Shown here piece by piece: positions 13,401-21,900 of a DNA stretch of 64,000 nucleotides. The stretch comes from Pseudomonas botevensis (GTDB taxonomy: Bacteria > Pseudomonadota > Gammaproteobacteria > Pseudomonadales > Pseudomonadaceae): assembly GCF_019145475.1 (NCBI RefSeq), contig NZ_JAHTKI010000020.1, positions 24,039 to 88,038 of the forward strand, read 5' to 3'. Under the pieces are notes generated by a model, which made no database searches, was not told the origin of the DNA, and was given only the letters and a program-made list of their open reading frames with translations. How positions within the stretch are numbered: position 1 is the stretch's first letter; the number at the start of each line of letters is the position of its first letter. A program made the position numbers and the translations under genes.

Positions 13401-13982
13401 AAAACCACCGTGGTCTACACCCCGCCCAAACGCGTGTACGACACCTGGGGCAACGTGACCCTGTCGCCTTCGGTGCCGAGCACCGGTGCCGGTATCGCCA
13501 CTCTGAACCCGATTGCCGAAGTGGCGCCGGGCGACATCGACCTGATCGCGCCGCTGGGGACCATCGACGCAGGCGAGGCGGGGATCCGCGTCTCCGGCAA
13601 CGTCAACATCGCCGCGCTGACAGTGGTCAACGCCGCCAACATTGCGGTGCAAGGCAAGGCCACCGGCGTTCCGGTGGTGGCAGCGGTCAACACCGGCGCC
13701 ATCACCTCGGCCAGCTCCGCCGCATCCTCCGCCACGCAAGCGGCAGAAGACGTCGCGCGTCAGCAACAGGCCGCCTCACGACAAAACCAGGCCTCGGTTT
13801 TCACCGTGCAAGTCATCAGCTTCGGCAGCGAACAACTGGCCCCCAACCGCGACGGCGCCAGCCGCGCACCCGCGCCGGGTTACAACCCGAACAGCCCGGT
13901 GCAGGTGTTGGGAGCAGGGGCGCTGGATGACCAGGCCAAACAACAGCTGACGGAGGAGGAGCGCGGACAGCTGACGTTGTAA
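1488..13982 (+). CDS. pdtA: PdtA-like giant TPS exoprotein (filamentous haemagglutinin family, DUF3739-type C-terminus)
   Basis: A 4164-residue TpsA exoprotein, predicted to be exported by a TpsB pore and displayed or released at the surface as a beta-helix. The ATG at 1488 is preferred to 1392 because AAAAGGA precedes it. Residues ~20-45 form a signal peptide ending SAHAQ. The TPS secretion domain lies at about residues 90-270, with LINRNGIVFSGSSQVNVRNL near 220-240. The rest is glycine-rich repeat. The last ~120 residues (Ala/Ser/Gln-rich, then VFTVQVISFGSEQL) resemble the DUF3739 end of PdtA-class proteins. Length and neighbourhood (DING gene before, TpsB after) match my memory of P. aeruginosa pdtA (PA0690, about 4.2 kb residues, phosphate-starvation induced). 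Unusual cysteine pairs occur near residues 2020-2025 and 3020-3070. No pre-toxin region or toxin tip is visible, so an adhesin role is more likely than CDI. Confidence 0.85.
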   Translation: MLARPSRRRTPVQSFPRDAVDPALWLLKPLAQAVALCLVAGSAHAQTAFSSSWFAAKGAAQQAAAARPSVGGLPGMTPPLAQQQKANQQLQRSIQTLNNTVAAIAAQQAAQAAGRAAALGTVQFVPDGLGEGGLKVDTSLTQGWQNAKGPQQTQADGKTNVRIEQTADKAILNWETFNVGRNTTVEFAQQANWAVLNRVNDPSARPSQIQGQIKGDGTVMLINRNGIVFSGSSQVNVRNLVAAAANITDIQFRDRGLYFDSTGSQPTFTDAAGQMLVERGASIETRKPATSTDAGGYALLLGSEVQNDGSISTAKGQTVLAAGDRFYIRKGSGTEGNGFSTTFGSEVVPGFKADSNAGKVSNNGLIQAATGDITLTGHDVQQNGVLLASTSVATRGTIHLLNPASDTSGSVTLGQGSATAIMLDSSDLTALDSQHKAALTGVDANNRIRGDQSRIDIQSGGSVEFQNGSITLATGGQIAVAAGRRSLVRDGAMIDVSGAIGVKVAMESNNIKINVQGNEQRDASVNREGAALNSNDVWVDVRELVYVPAGTNGYATDRWYTAGGLLEVGGYLGTQGHSVGEWMAQGGTVSFAGNDVVSEKGSLINLSGGTLDVQSGEIRQSWLRGADGRLYEVSKAPGDILYSGLYKGYEDTSQRWGQTEYYYSPLIAPTKRQEAGYTVGRDAGQLVIATGNAVLDGQLLGEVYQGERQTRTPRAGLDGYEQSQTALARRGQLIVGRYDPAYVASAGGLLYSLNPLLDRVQIGGERPLAEDDLQLTGAVSDARKGKLFLDTDQLNGFRLGALKVAAKDRIEVNEAVSVDTGGDITLYGPDVQVDANLTARGGSLHLGNVLNQLLTSTRTDTQITAQPGKPTQVAVGEGVQLDTRGVWSNLGTDPDDGASLAYLNGGLISIRSSADIDIGAGSLLDVSSGGAVLANGKTRGGKGGDVTLESSANTVAGTAKLKFDGDVRGYGVTGGGTLTVQAGKVLIGQTDEALTDATLQLAPSLFDKGFSAYNLIGLNGLTVSDNTRIDVSMPVYRFGESAAGQASGVDPRSALELWTPALYQEDPLKGVLTRRGGASLSLQAGASRIDLVDAANSTLTIGRQTRISVDPGQRINLRGGGQITVDGELNAWGGTIDIRQQQFGAVDPATFAQNFDPKAHDRSIWIGEQAVLDVAGRAVTATDALGRTYGQVDKGGSIVIGGEINSKLATATAADAYVIVRPGARLEASGTEAVLDIAGQGPTRIATDGGRISLSAYNGLFIDGRLHAAAGGAGAAGGQLDIALETPLYRLPEALNEVRLPREIIIGQQAEQSLLPTDLQPGESSPELQYGRARLSADRLMSGGFDNLNLLSNGLLSFDGDVDLHMNQSLNLYAGAISLAEGSADTARINLSAPYIRLSGVGNYFAIPGSLRPRVINSPTTRLSSAQLTATADLLDVVNSLSFGAKGSIAQLNAPDSQVSRRGFDLVSLDSRGDLRFLAPTDKQVKSQLWAAGDLNLTAAQIYPASDTAAEVRVGYQGGTDDPVHTLRVGRHGPAPTALPYSVFGSLSLIAGNIEQGGVIRAPLGAISLGDEIFTKTRELSLLPGSVTSVSAAGLVMPYGGTTDGIDYRYNGESVVLHGIAGGPAGVTLKSQYVDVQSGALIDLSGGGDLRGAGFVSGRGGSTDARFNPLVRNASDGTFSLPGLASNPVYAIVPGNQSAYAPMLGESGAVDPRIGQQITIGAGVPGLAAGTYTLLPSTFALLPGAFRVEINGQTPQSLAGNALKMRNGSWSSAGLLSVANTGLRDSVANQLIVTPADVLRRYSQYNETSFTQFIKSDATRRGVPRALAPMDGKTLNLELLQGGEHDVAVDFNGQVLFNPTEGGMKGGAVVRGGAFSFEILGGGHTRTPGFSGVSLYADTLNNLGAGRLTIGARPTVDYASAGNIISFLGSTSDITLREGAVLSAPEVLLRTNTADGGITVEAGAGINTLGRGAVPYDSSTGYIYQTGAASLLLLSNGWTNVLAPEASSGSSASGSLTIGTCQATACDQPTVLYSAGSITAATDKQFDLDEAVRFGTRHLTLAVGAVNAGSAEALAAAAGRVPSGLTLSQNVLDRLLQGDTQFGAPALETLSLTARDSFNFFGNITLDTLDRQTGQSLLQNLVLTTPAIYGQGEADDVATIRTANLIWNGATQKPASVISGGAGSGRGTLDIQAQRIEFGYGPNPQASGLDQNDRLALGFSNVNLTASERITANHKGSLAVYQEQGVYDPVKGYVYSGGNLNLHTPLLTGEAASVNTLKAGNSLTLSGAGTAPVANALGAELNLEARDVVLDSRIALASGKLQVKAEDDLTLSGNAQLDLAGRTLPFNDVNKYSWGGDVALYSHNGNIRQASGSRIDLSAQNNQAGNLSAVALAADAGTVDLQGAILGASSGYYDAGGTLVPYKAGGVEIRAQRLGGDLNEQFATLNQRLNAGQVFGSRSFQLKQGDLLIGDGLKAGEINVSVDNGSLTVGGLIDASGERVGSIRLSGKNALTLTGNAVLDAHGRVLRVDSYGKIIDAPNRAVVELNAADGPLTLASGARIDLRHGTDAALGKLPGQNDGTARGTLELNAPRLGTDDIAIDASGALSIQGARSIGLNGVRRYTDARDGVDPAASGRPYQVIDQALFDRIDADNGAFIDAALNNSDLLQRKLAGLNNATYADAFHLRPGVEIASQTADGDLVVEGDIDLSRYRYASLNPHTQKTAIYGSGESASLVMRAGGNLDIYGSLNDGFAPPPETVDDAGWKLLPGVQPFGGDLIVPGTGVTLAEGTQFPAGTTLNYDLPIQATTFASGTLLPTEGVLAGDYTLAAGTVLSGAVHDAAGDLLYAAGTLLQDSVTLPAGSRLGAGIRLNNATALQAMLWPKGVPLPGAVGADNKVGGVKLSGALALLRGSLIPSLTDVVLADGTQFIELRGYTNTTQQGRNWAIASMLPAGSSSWSLRLVAGADLEAADSRALKPLTADGNLRLADTHYGLKVVEKKLDTVWAEGNPLGYPAGEVVKDEDMFYCDVLPGACIAPAKFLWAEGNILGMTPGTPIIDDDLFWCDIDPNSCTPNKGGITVTTHSQMFSVLRTGTGDLDLLAAGNLSMDSPFGVYTAGTQSRDVDPQYNLPRGRLSDDGSVLGSQGGDYEKWVNGGSDSLYQAWYPELGGNLTINAGGSVSGDLEGRRGVNSQAALREQVASVSVGNWLWRQGSGNADVPAAWWINFGSYATQPLPDQSVDTGPYLVGFTGFGALGGGNVSLRAGGDGGMLRPLGDSGVNPRSQGLIVAVGSTGRVGSDGSLQLTGGGDLDVRIGGTLNPSLEARSGKAGVAAPRHDLQGALINLRGAAQLTGGALGAINLQYGAYSAYQDPREVRAFDPFTATIGNAGGGLVLIPGDSGMRLSTRGDLVLGGTADPGRVRLQNSTPFTDADGVEHTGGGLSSFSLWTDHTAIDLFSAGGNLTPSTQMAEVTEGGTLTTGTNTSPTDGRFVYPSILRAVAAQGSIYAGPSAAYNISSVYPLLSYSLLLAPSHAGQLELLAGNSIYAGGYGINQSGASLSAIATPFAPAFDGYASSSANQPLVSNYGSDGNRANRNIRYPLFAFGADSYSGSSGVQAPARFYALNGDLIGIRSGETLSFDPSKRTWYEAAGPVWMLAGRDIVASGSYLGQTVAGASDMGDGVDSVTSTGNLFIHNDPRDVSRVSAGRDILYSSFDIAGPGVLDINAGRNILMEDRASIISLGPLVAGDKTPGASIVLQAGAGAQGPDYSRFIARYLNPQNLASPDTALSGQPGKVVKTYLGELQSWLTLGYGFSGNEEQAKAFFAALPGAEQAVFARQVYFAELRAGGLEYTDADGPRKGSYLRGRNAIAALFPSVDVAGNPIRYDGDITLYGGAGVKTLFGGDIQMLTPGGGQVFGIEGAAPPSTAGIITQGSGNIQLYSQGSILLGQSRIMTTFGGSILGWSAEGDINAGRGSKTTVVYTPPKRVYDTWGNVTLSPSVPSTGAGIATLNPIAEVAPGDIDLIAPLGTIDAGEAGIRVSGNVNIAALTVVNAANIAVQGKATGVPVVAAVNTGAITSASSAASSATQAAEDVARQQQAASRQNQASVFTVQVISFGSEQLAPNRDGASRAPAPGYNPNSPVQVLGAGALDDQAKQQLTEEERGQLTL
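10483..10698 (+). repeat. Two-copy cysteine-pair repeat inside the PdtA-like protein
   Basis: Two consecutive ~35-residue units align: VWAEGNPLGYP...DEDMFYCDVLPGAC and LWAEGNILGMTPG...DDDLFWCDIDPNSC. Each unit ends in a C-x6-C pair after an acidic run. They lie in an otherwise nearly cysteine-free exoprotein. Confidence 0.85.
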
Positions 13983-14005
13983 GGACTCTCGTGGCAGTAC
14001 GCTTC

Positions 14006-14032
14006 GGGCGGCCGGTTGGCCGCCCTTTTTTT
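14006..14032 (+). terminator. Rho-independent terminator after the PdtA-like gene
   Basis: GGGCGGCC (14006-14013), loop GGTT, GGCCGCCC (14018-14025), then seven T residues. The downstream TpsB gene therefore needs its own promoter. Confidence 0.9.
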
Positions 14033-14101
14033 GTCCCTCGTGCGGGAGTTCGGCGTTACTCGTTGTGGCGTTTTGGGTCAAGAAATACGCCACTCCAGAG
14101 G

Positions 14102-14117
14102 ATGAAATTAGTTTCAT
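14102..14117. promoter_or_regulatory. Palindromic operator candidate upstream of the TpsB gene
   Basis: ATGAAA (14102-14107), TTAG, TTTCAT (14112-14117) is a perfect 6+6 inverted repeat ending 10 bases before a -35-like hexamer. The placement suits a regulator site; the regulator is unknown. Confidence 0.4.
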
Positions 14118-14127
14118 GCGTGAGAAA

Positions 14128-14156
14128 TTGACGCCATTAAAGCGCCACCATAGCAT
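14128..14156 (+). promoter_or_regulatory. Sigma-70-type promoter for the tpsB-cdiA operon
   Basis: TTGACG (14128-14133) and TAGCAT (14151-14156) are separated by exactly 17 bases, 43 bases before the TpsB start codon. It lies downstream of the pdtA-like terminator, so tpsB and cdiA probably form a separate transcription unit. Confidence 0.55.
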
Positions 14157-14198
14157 CGCCGAAAATTGATGGCGTAGTGCCTTCATGGAGGGGCGGGC

Positions 14199-15911
14199 AT
14201 GCGCGTTTCAACTCTCAGGATGAGCACCTCTCTGGCGCTTTTCATCATCGCTCAGGCCAGCATTATCGATGCCCAGGCAGCGCCGACTCCCGGTGAACAA
14301 GACCTGATCCGCGACCGCCAGGATCGCCTGCTTGAAGAGCAGCGCCAGCGTCTTGAAGAACTCAAGGCATTGCCGGGTAACGGTGCGGCACCGGCAGCAC
14401 CGGCCATTCCTTCCGATACCCGTTGCTTCCTCATCAAGGACATCGAACTCAAAGGCGCGCAGAGCCTGTCAGCCGCCGAGCGCGAGCGCTTGCTCAAGCC
14501 TTATGTCGGTCAGTGCCTGGGCGTTCCCCAGCTCAATGAGCTGCTCAAAGTCATCACCGATCACTACATCGAAAAAGGCCTGGTCACCAGCCGTGCTTAT
14601 CTGCCACAGCAGGATCTTTCCAGCGGTCACCTGCGTGTGCTGGTGGTCGAGGGCAAGCTCGAAGGATTGAAAGGCGCGCAGGGCAGCCGGCTGTCGGACC
14701 GTGAACTGGCCATGGCTTTTCCGGGTAAAACCGGCGAGCTGGTCAATCTGCGCGAGATCGAACAACTGGTCGACCAACTGAATCGCCTGCCATCGAATCA
14801 GGCGCAGATGGAGCTGACGCCGGGCAATAACGTCGGTGGCAGTGAGGTGCTGGTCAAAAACACCCCGCAAAAACCCTGGCGCGCCGGACTGTCCCGCAGC
14901 AATGACGGCCAGCGCAGCACGGGCGAGCAACAGTGGGACACCACGCTGGATTGGGACAGCCCGCTGGGTCTGGCCGATCAGTTGTCGTTGCGCGGCGGTC
15001 ACGATGCGGTGAGCGATCACCAGCATACGTCCGACAACGCCACGCTCAATTACAACCTGCCGTGGGGCTGGTGGAATTTCAGTTATGCCTACAGCCAGAG
15101 CAACTACCGCTCTCAGGCGCAGGCCAATGGTTTCAACTTCAAGCAGACCGGTGACAGTCAGAACCATCAATTCAAGGCCGAGCGGGTGATCTACCGCGAT
15201 GCCGTGAGCAAGACGTCCCTGAGCGCCGACGTGTCCCACCTGAGCACCCACAATTTCATCGAAGACAGCAAGCTGGCGCTGAGCAGCAACCAACTGAGCG
15301 AGGCGCAATTGGGGTTCAACCACGGACGGCGGGTCGGCTCTGCCTTCGTCAACCTCGACCTGGGCATGCAGGACGGTATCGGCGCTTTCGATGCCCAGAG
15401 CAACGACCATCCGGGACCGGGCGAACCGGATGCACGCTACCGCAAATACACCGGCACCCTGAGCTACTTGCAGCCCTTCAAGCTGTGGGAAGAGTCGCTG
15501 AGTTTCAGCAGCCTGATGACCGGTCAACGCAGTGAAGACGTGTTGTTCAGCCCACAACGCCTGAGCCTGGGCGGGTTGTCGTCGATCCGTGGTTACAAGG
15601 ATCAGCAGTTGTCCGGCGACAGCGGCGGCTACTGGCGCAACGACTTGCGCTGGAGTCGACCGGTGAGTTGGGCGTGGCTGAGTCCAGTGCTGACGGAATA
15701 CGGCAGCAGCCTGGGCTACGACCAGGGCGTGATCAGCCACGATCGCTACAACGGCACGCAACACGGCCGGTTGTCCAGTGACTCGATCGAGCTTTTCGCC
15801 AAGGGCCAGCACCTGGCGGCGAGTGTGACCTTCGCCCATTCGCTGGAGCGCCCCGACGCGTTGAGCGAGCGTGAAGCACCGATCTATTTCCGGCTGGATG
15901 TTCTTCTCTGA
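14199..15911 (+). CDS. cdiB: TpsB outer-membrane transporter (ShlB/FhaC/HecB family, CdiB)
   Basis: A 570-residue Omp85-superfamily pore that would export the neighbouring TpsA proteins across the outer membrane. A signal peptide (~residues 1-28, ending DAQAA) is followed by the arginine/glutamate-rich N-terminal helix typical of ShlB/CdiB (QDLIRDRQDRLLEEQRQRLE). A POTRA domain starts near residue 68 (CFLIKDIELKGAQSLS), then a second POTRA region and a 16-strand barrel. The conserved L6 motif appears as SIRGY near residue 465. TGGAGGGG precedes the ATG. Only 42 bases separate its stop from the cdiA start, so the two are co-transcribed. It is the only TpsB gene in the window and sits between two TpsA genes, so it could serve one or both. 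In P. aeruginosa, as I recall, pdtB occupies a similar position. Confidence 0.92.
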   Translation: MRVSTLRMSTSLALFIIAQASIIDAQAAPTPGEQDLIRDRQDRLLEEQRQRLEELKALPGNGAAPAAPAIPSDTRCFLIKDIELKGAQSLSAAERERLLKPYVGQCLGVPQLNELLKVITDHYIEKGLVTSRAYLPQQDLSSGHLRVLVVEGKLEGLKGAQGSRLSDRELAMAFPGKTGELVNLREIEQLVDQLNRLPSNQAQMELTPGNNVGGSEVLVKNTPQKPWRAGLSRSNDGQRSTGEQQWDTTLDWDSPLGLADQLSLRGGHDAVSDHQHTSDNATLNYNLPWGWWNFSYAYSQSNYRSQAQANGFNFKQTGDSQNHQFKAERVIYRDAVSKTSLSADVSHLSTHNFIEDSKLALSSNQLSEAQLGFNHGRRVGSAFVNLDLGMQDGIGAFDAQSNDHPGPGEPDARYRKYTGTLSYLQPFKLWEESLSFSSLMTGQRSEDVLFSPQRLSLGGLSSIRGYKDQQLSGDSGGYWRNDLRWSRPVSWAWLSPVLTEYGSSLGYDQGVISHDRYNGTQHGRLSSDSIELFAKGQHLAASVTFAHSLERPDALSEREAPIYFRLDVLL

Positions 15912-15953
15912 TTCGCCTTTTCCCTTAAACAGCTGCCACTTCGAGACCTCGAC

Positions 15954-18900
15954 ATGGACGTTCGCCAACTTGCCTTCCTGGCTCGCCAGCCCTCTGCTGC
16001 CCTGAAGTCCCGTGAGCGCTTTCTGGGCATGTCCAAACGCGGGCTGGCGTTCATCCTGGCCAACGCCATGTTCTGGCAACCGCTGCTGGCGCAGGCGGAC
16101 GGGATTGTGGTCAGTGCGCCGGGGACCAGTCTCGGGCAGGCGGGCAATGGCGTGCCGATCGTCAACATTGCTGCGCCGAACGCCTCGGGTTTGTCGCATA
16201 ACCAGTTTCACGATTACAACGTCGGCGCCCAGGGGCTGATTCTCAACAACGTCGCGGCACAAACCGGGTCGACGCAGTTGGGCGGGATCATCGTCGGCAA
16301 CCCGAACATGACCAACCGGGTCGCCGCGCAAACCATCCTCAACGAAGTCAATGGCGGCAGCCCCAGCCAGCTCAACGGCTACACCGAAGTGGCCGGACAG
16401 TCGGCGCGGGTGATTGTGGCCAACCCGTATGGCATTGGCTGCAACGGCTGTGGGTTTATCAATATTCCTCGGGTCACCCTCACGACGGGCACGCCGGTGC
16501 TGGACGGCGCAGGCGGTCTGGATCATTACCAAGTGGACGGCGGCAGCGTGTCCATTGACGGCGTGGGCCTCAACGCCAACAACATCGACAGCTTCGAGAT
16601 CATCACGCGATCGGCGAAAATCAACGCGGCCATCCAGGCGAACAATCTCGCCATTGTCGCCGGCCGCAACGATGTCAACGCACAGACCCTGGCAGCGACG
16701 CCACGTGCCGCCAGCCCGGCAGATGCTCCGGCACTGGCCATCGATTCCAGTGCCTTGGGCGGAATGTACGCCGGGGCGATCAAACTGGTCGGCACCGAAG
16801 CGGGGGTCGGGGTGCGGCTGGCAGGCAACCTGGCCGCCAGTGGCGGTGACATCCAGCTCGACGTCAACGGCCACCTGAGCATGGCCCAGACCGCCGCCAG
16901 TGGCGCGGTGAATGTCAAGGCGGCGAGCCTCGATGTCAGCGGACCGGTGTATGCCGGCAGCAGCCTTGCCGCGACCACTTCGGGCGATCTCAATACGCAA
17001 CAGAACCTCGCGGCCCGCGATCGCATCAGCCTTTCAAGCGGCGGGCAACTGAGCAATCAGGCGGTGATCGAGGCCGGTCTGAATGCCGACAACAGCCGTA
17101 ACGCGACCGGCGATGTGAGCATCACGGCACAAAACCTGAGCAACACCGGCAGCATCATCGCCAGTCGCGGCTTGCAGGCAACGGTGGCGCAGACCCTGTT
17201 CAACCAGGGCGGAACGCTGAGCGGGCAGGGCAGCACGCAAATCTCCACCGCGACACTCGATAACCGGCAGAAAGGTCGCGTGTTGAGCCAGGGCAACCTT
17301 GGCGTCACGGCGAGCCAGTTGTTGAACAGTCAGGGAGGCCTGATGACCAGCACCGGCAACCTCAGTGTGAACGCCGGGTATGCGGATAACAGCGGCGGCG
17401 AGCTGTCCAGCCTGGCTGCCAGCACCTTGCAGGTGGCGACTCTGGATAACGTCGCCGGATTGATCGGTGCCGGGCAGAACCTGAGTATCACCGCCAGTGG
17501 TCAGATGAATAACCGGGGTGGACGGGTTCTTGGTCAGCAGAACCTGCAGATCGGCGCGGGGGCGCTGGACAACAGCCAGCAGGGTTCGCTGGTCAGTCAC
17601 GGGACCTTGGACCTGAACCTGGCGGGCACGCTGGACAACCAGCAAAAAGGCCAACTGCTCAGTGGTGGAGCGCTCACCGCCCGAATGGCCGGGCCGCTGC
17701 TCAATCAGTTCGGGTTATTCAATGCCGGTGGCAATCTCGCAATCAGCGCTGTTTCGCTGGATAACCGCAATGGTGAAGTGTCGAGCCTGGGTGGCCTGAC
17801 GGTGAATACTGGCCTGGCGGACAACAGCAGCAATGGCCAGATCCTGGCCAACGGTGATATCGCACTGATGCTCACGCGCTTGAACAATCAGCTCAAGGGC
17901 GTGATCGCTGGCCAGCAGAATGTGCAAATCAATGCCGGCCAACTGGACAACAGCGGGGCTGGCAGCCTGTATGCCAAACGCAACCTCAACCTGGTCCTCG
18001 CCAGCCAACTGAACAACACTCAAGGCACGTTGCGCGGCGACGGCACGGTCAATGTGCAAGCGCAAAGCCTGGGGAACAACGGTGGCAGTATTTCCAGCGC
18101 GGGCGGCTTGAGCATCGCCAGCAGCGGGGCGATCGCCAACGAGGGTGGAGCCTTGCTCACCGATGCCGGCCTGACGCTGACCAGTGGCAGCCTCGACAAC
18201 AGCCAGCAAGGTCGTATTGCCGGTAAAGGCGTGGTGCTCAAAACCGGCGACTTCGCCAACCAGCAAAGTGGCAGCCTGACCAGTACCGGCGGGCTGGTGC
18301 TTACCGCCGGACAAGTGAATAACAGCGCGGCTGGCCGCATTGCCAGCGCCATGGCGTTGACCGCGACCATTGCCGGTCTCGATCAGCACACGGGTGGTCA
18401 ATTGTTCAGCAATGGCGATGTCAGCCTGGACCTGAGCAATGGTCAGTTGAATAACCAGGGTGGTCTGATCACGGCGCCAGGTCAATTGCTCCTGAAGAAC
18501 CTGAGTGCCGTCGCTAACCAGGGTGGTGAGATTTCCAGCGCCAAGGCATTTATCCTGGCCGCGCAGAGTCTGGACAACACCGGCGGCAAGCTGATCAGCA
18601 ATCAGGCATTGACCGTGCGAATCGATCTGGCCCTGGCCAACGTCCGGGGGCTGATCTCCGGGGTCGGTGTGGATATCGGCGCTGCTCGGCTCGACAACAG
18701 CAATGGCAGCGTCAGCAGCGATGCCGACCTGAGCCTGAAACTCAGCGGTGCGCTGCTCAACCCGAATGGCGAGTTGTCCAGCACCGGTAACAGCACGATT
18801 GCCGCCATGAGTCTGGGCAATGCCGGCGGGCAGGTGATGGCTGACCAGCGCCTGAGTCTGGCGATCAGCGGTGCCGTGGATAACCAGGCCGGTACATTGG

Positions 18901-21900
18901 GCGCCGGGCAAGGGCTGAGCGCCAGCGTCGGGAGCCTGGACAACAGCCAGGCGGGCAGCCTGGTGACTGACGGCAACCTCGACTTGGATGTCGATACGTC
19001 GCTCAACAATCAGAGCGGCGGCAGCGTGCAGGCCAAGGGGCTGATGACTATTCAGAGTCAGAGCCTGGACAATCGCGGCGGTGCCATCAACGCCGGCAAG
19101 GACGTGCAACTGTTCATCGATCAGTTGGATAACGGTCAGCAAGGCCTGCTCGGCAGCAAGGGCGGCATCGCGTTCACCGGCCAGCGTCTGGATAACCAGG
19201 GCGGATTGCTCAGCGCCGTGGGCCTGGTGCAACTGCAAGCGGGGGTGGTGCTCAATAACGCCGGTCGCATCGCCAGCCAGAGTGACCTGATCGCCAACAT
19301 CGACGCATTGAGCCAGCAGGGCGGGCAATTGGTCGCCCAGGGCGCCCTGACGCTGACGGGTTCTACGCTGGATAACCGTCAGGGTGGGCTGGTCGGAGCG
19401 ACAAAAGCGCTGAAGCTCACGGTGGGTGATATCGATAACCGCGCTGGAGAAATCTCCAGCGCGGCGGATGTCAGCATCGTCGGCCAGCAACTGAACAACA
19501 GCGACGGTGGCAAGGTTGTGGCGGGCACCGCGCTGGGGTTGACCGTCGCCAACCTGATCAATCAGAGCAAGGGCCTGCTTTTCGGCGATACGCTCAGCCT
19601 CGACGGCACGAGCCTGAACAATGCCGGGGGGACGCTTGCCAGCCAGAATGGCCTGGCCATCAAACTTGCCGGCGATCTGGATAACAGCGCCGGTCTGCTC
19701 AGCAGCGAAGCGACCCTGACGGTCAACGCCGCCAGCCTGAACGACAGTGCGGGCAGTCTGAGCAGTGCCGGCGCGCTGAACGTGACGACCGTCGGCGTGT
19801 TGAGCAATCAGGGCGGTTCGATGACCACCGACGCCGGGTTGACGCTCAACAGTGGCAGCCTGGATAACCGAAACAACGGCGTACTGTCCGGCAAAGGCGC
19901 CACCCGGGTCACTACCGGCGCTTTCGACAACAGCCACGGTGGCCGCCTGACCAGTGCCGACACCCTGGGCCTGAGCGCGGCCCAGGTGACCAATCAGGAC
20001 ACTGGCCAAATCGCCAGCGCCATGGCCTTGACTGCAGACGTCACCGGCCTCGATCAGCAAGGCGGTGAACTGTTCAGCAATGCCGCGCTGAGCCTGGATC
20101 TGCACCACGGTCAGTTGAACAATCAGGGCGGATTGATCAACGCCCCCGGCACGTTGCTGCTGAAAAACCTCACGGATGTCGCCAACCAGAATGGCGAAAT
20201 CTCCAGTGCCCAGGCTTTCACCGTCGATGCCCGCTCGCTCGATAACAGCAACGCAAAGTTGCTCAGCAATCAGGCACTGACCCTGCATCTGGCGCAGGCG
20301 TTGACCAACCTCAACGGGGTGATTTCCGCTGCCGCGCTGGACATGCGCAGTGCCAGCCTGGACAACACCAACGGTTTGATCAGCAGCCACGATGATTTGA
20401 ATCTGGCAGTCGATAACGCCCTCACCAACCACAACGGCACCGTGATCGCCGACGGCAATCTGCTCCTCAGTGCTGGCGTTACCGACAACAGCCAAGGGCA
20501 GATCGCAGCCAGGAAAGACGCCACCGTCACCCTTGGCAGCTTGCAGCAGCACGCCGGGCAATTGATCGCTCAAGGTCGCCTGAGCCTGACCGCCGACACG
20601 CTGGACAACAGTCTGAGTGGCTTGATCGGTGCAACCAATGCGCTGGATCTCAAGGTCGGCAGCGTCGATAACCGTGGTGGCGAAATCTTCAGCCAGGGCG
20701 GCCTGACGCTGCTCGGCCAGCAACTGGACAACAGCGACAGCGGGCAGATCTTTGCCCAGGACACGCTGGCACTGAAGGTCGATCAGATCATCAACCGCAA
20801 CAAGGGCCTGCTCTCCGGCAAGGCCGGTCTGAGTGTGCTCGGCACCGGTCTGGACAACACCGGCGGCACCTTGCTCAGCCAGCAAGGTATTGACGTCGGC
20901 CTCGGCGCTACGCTGGATAACAGCCTCGGTCTGTTCAGCAGCGAAGGCACACTCGGGGTTCGTGTGAACGCCCTGATCAACACTGCCGGCAGCCTGTCCA
21001 GCGCTGGCACTCTGAGCGTCAGCAGCATGGGGGCGATCCGCAACGAGGGGGGTCAACTGGTCACCGACGCCGACCTGAACCTGCACAGCGCCAGCCTCGA
21101 TAACAGCCAGTTCGGCACCATCAGCGGCAAGGGTGCCGTCAGCGTTACCACCGGCGCGTTCGACAACAGCCATGGCGGCAATCTGGGCAGCGGCAGCACC
21201 CTGACGCTTGATGCCGGGCAGGTCACCAACCAGGACAACGGCCATATCGGCAGTAACGCGGGCCTGACCGCCCACGTTACCGGCCTGGATCAGCAGGGCG
21301 GCCAATTGTTCAGCAACACCGGACTGACGCTCGACCTGAACAACGGTCAATTGAACAATCAGAACGGTTTGATCAACGCGCCGACTCTGGTGCTGAAAAA
21401 CCTCAATGACGTCGCCAACCAGGGCGGGGAAATTTCCAGCGCCCAAGGGTTTACCCTCGCGGCGCAACACCTGGATAACAGCAGCGGCAAGTTGCTGAGC
21501 AATCAGGCGGTGACCCTGCGCATCGCTCAGGCATTGAGCAACGTCAAAGGCCTGATCGCCGCCGCCAGCCTCGACGCGGCGGCAGCCTCGCTGGATAACA
21601 GCGGCGGCACCATGACCAGCCGTGGCGACCTCACGCTGAACGTGAGCGGATTGTTGAGCAACCAGAACGGTGGCCTGATCAACGCTGCGCAGGCGCTCAA
21701 TATCGGTTCTGCCGACCTGGACAATCAGAGTGGCGAACTGCTCGGCGGCACAGCGCTCACCCTTGACGCCGCCGCCCTGGACAACCGCAACAATGGCCTG
21801 ATCAACAGCCAGGGCGGCTTGAGCCTGACTGCCGACAGGCTGGATTCCAGCAATGGCGGTGAAGTGTCGGCGGTCAGCGACATTGGCCTGAACCTGGGGG

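Noticed and set aside
14469..17000. 843-codon minus-strand frame spanning the end of tpsB and start of cdiA
   Set aside because: Covers two well-supported genes on the other strand, with no start signal or family resemblance.
17715..21470. 1251-codon open frame on the minus strand
   Set aside because: Antisense shadow of the repetitive cdiA stalk; the product simply mirrors the repeat.
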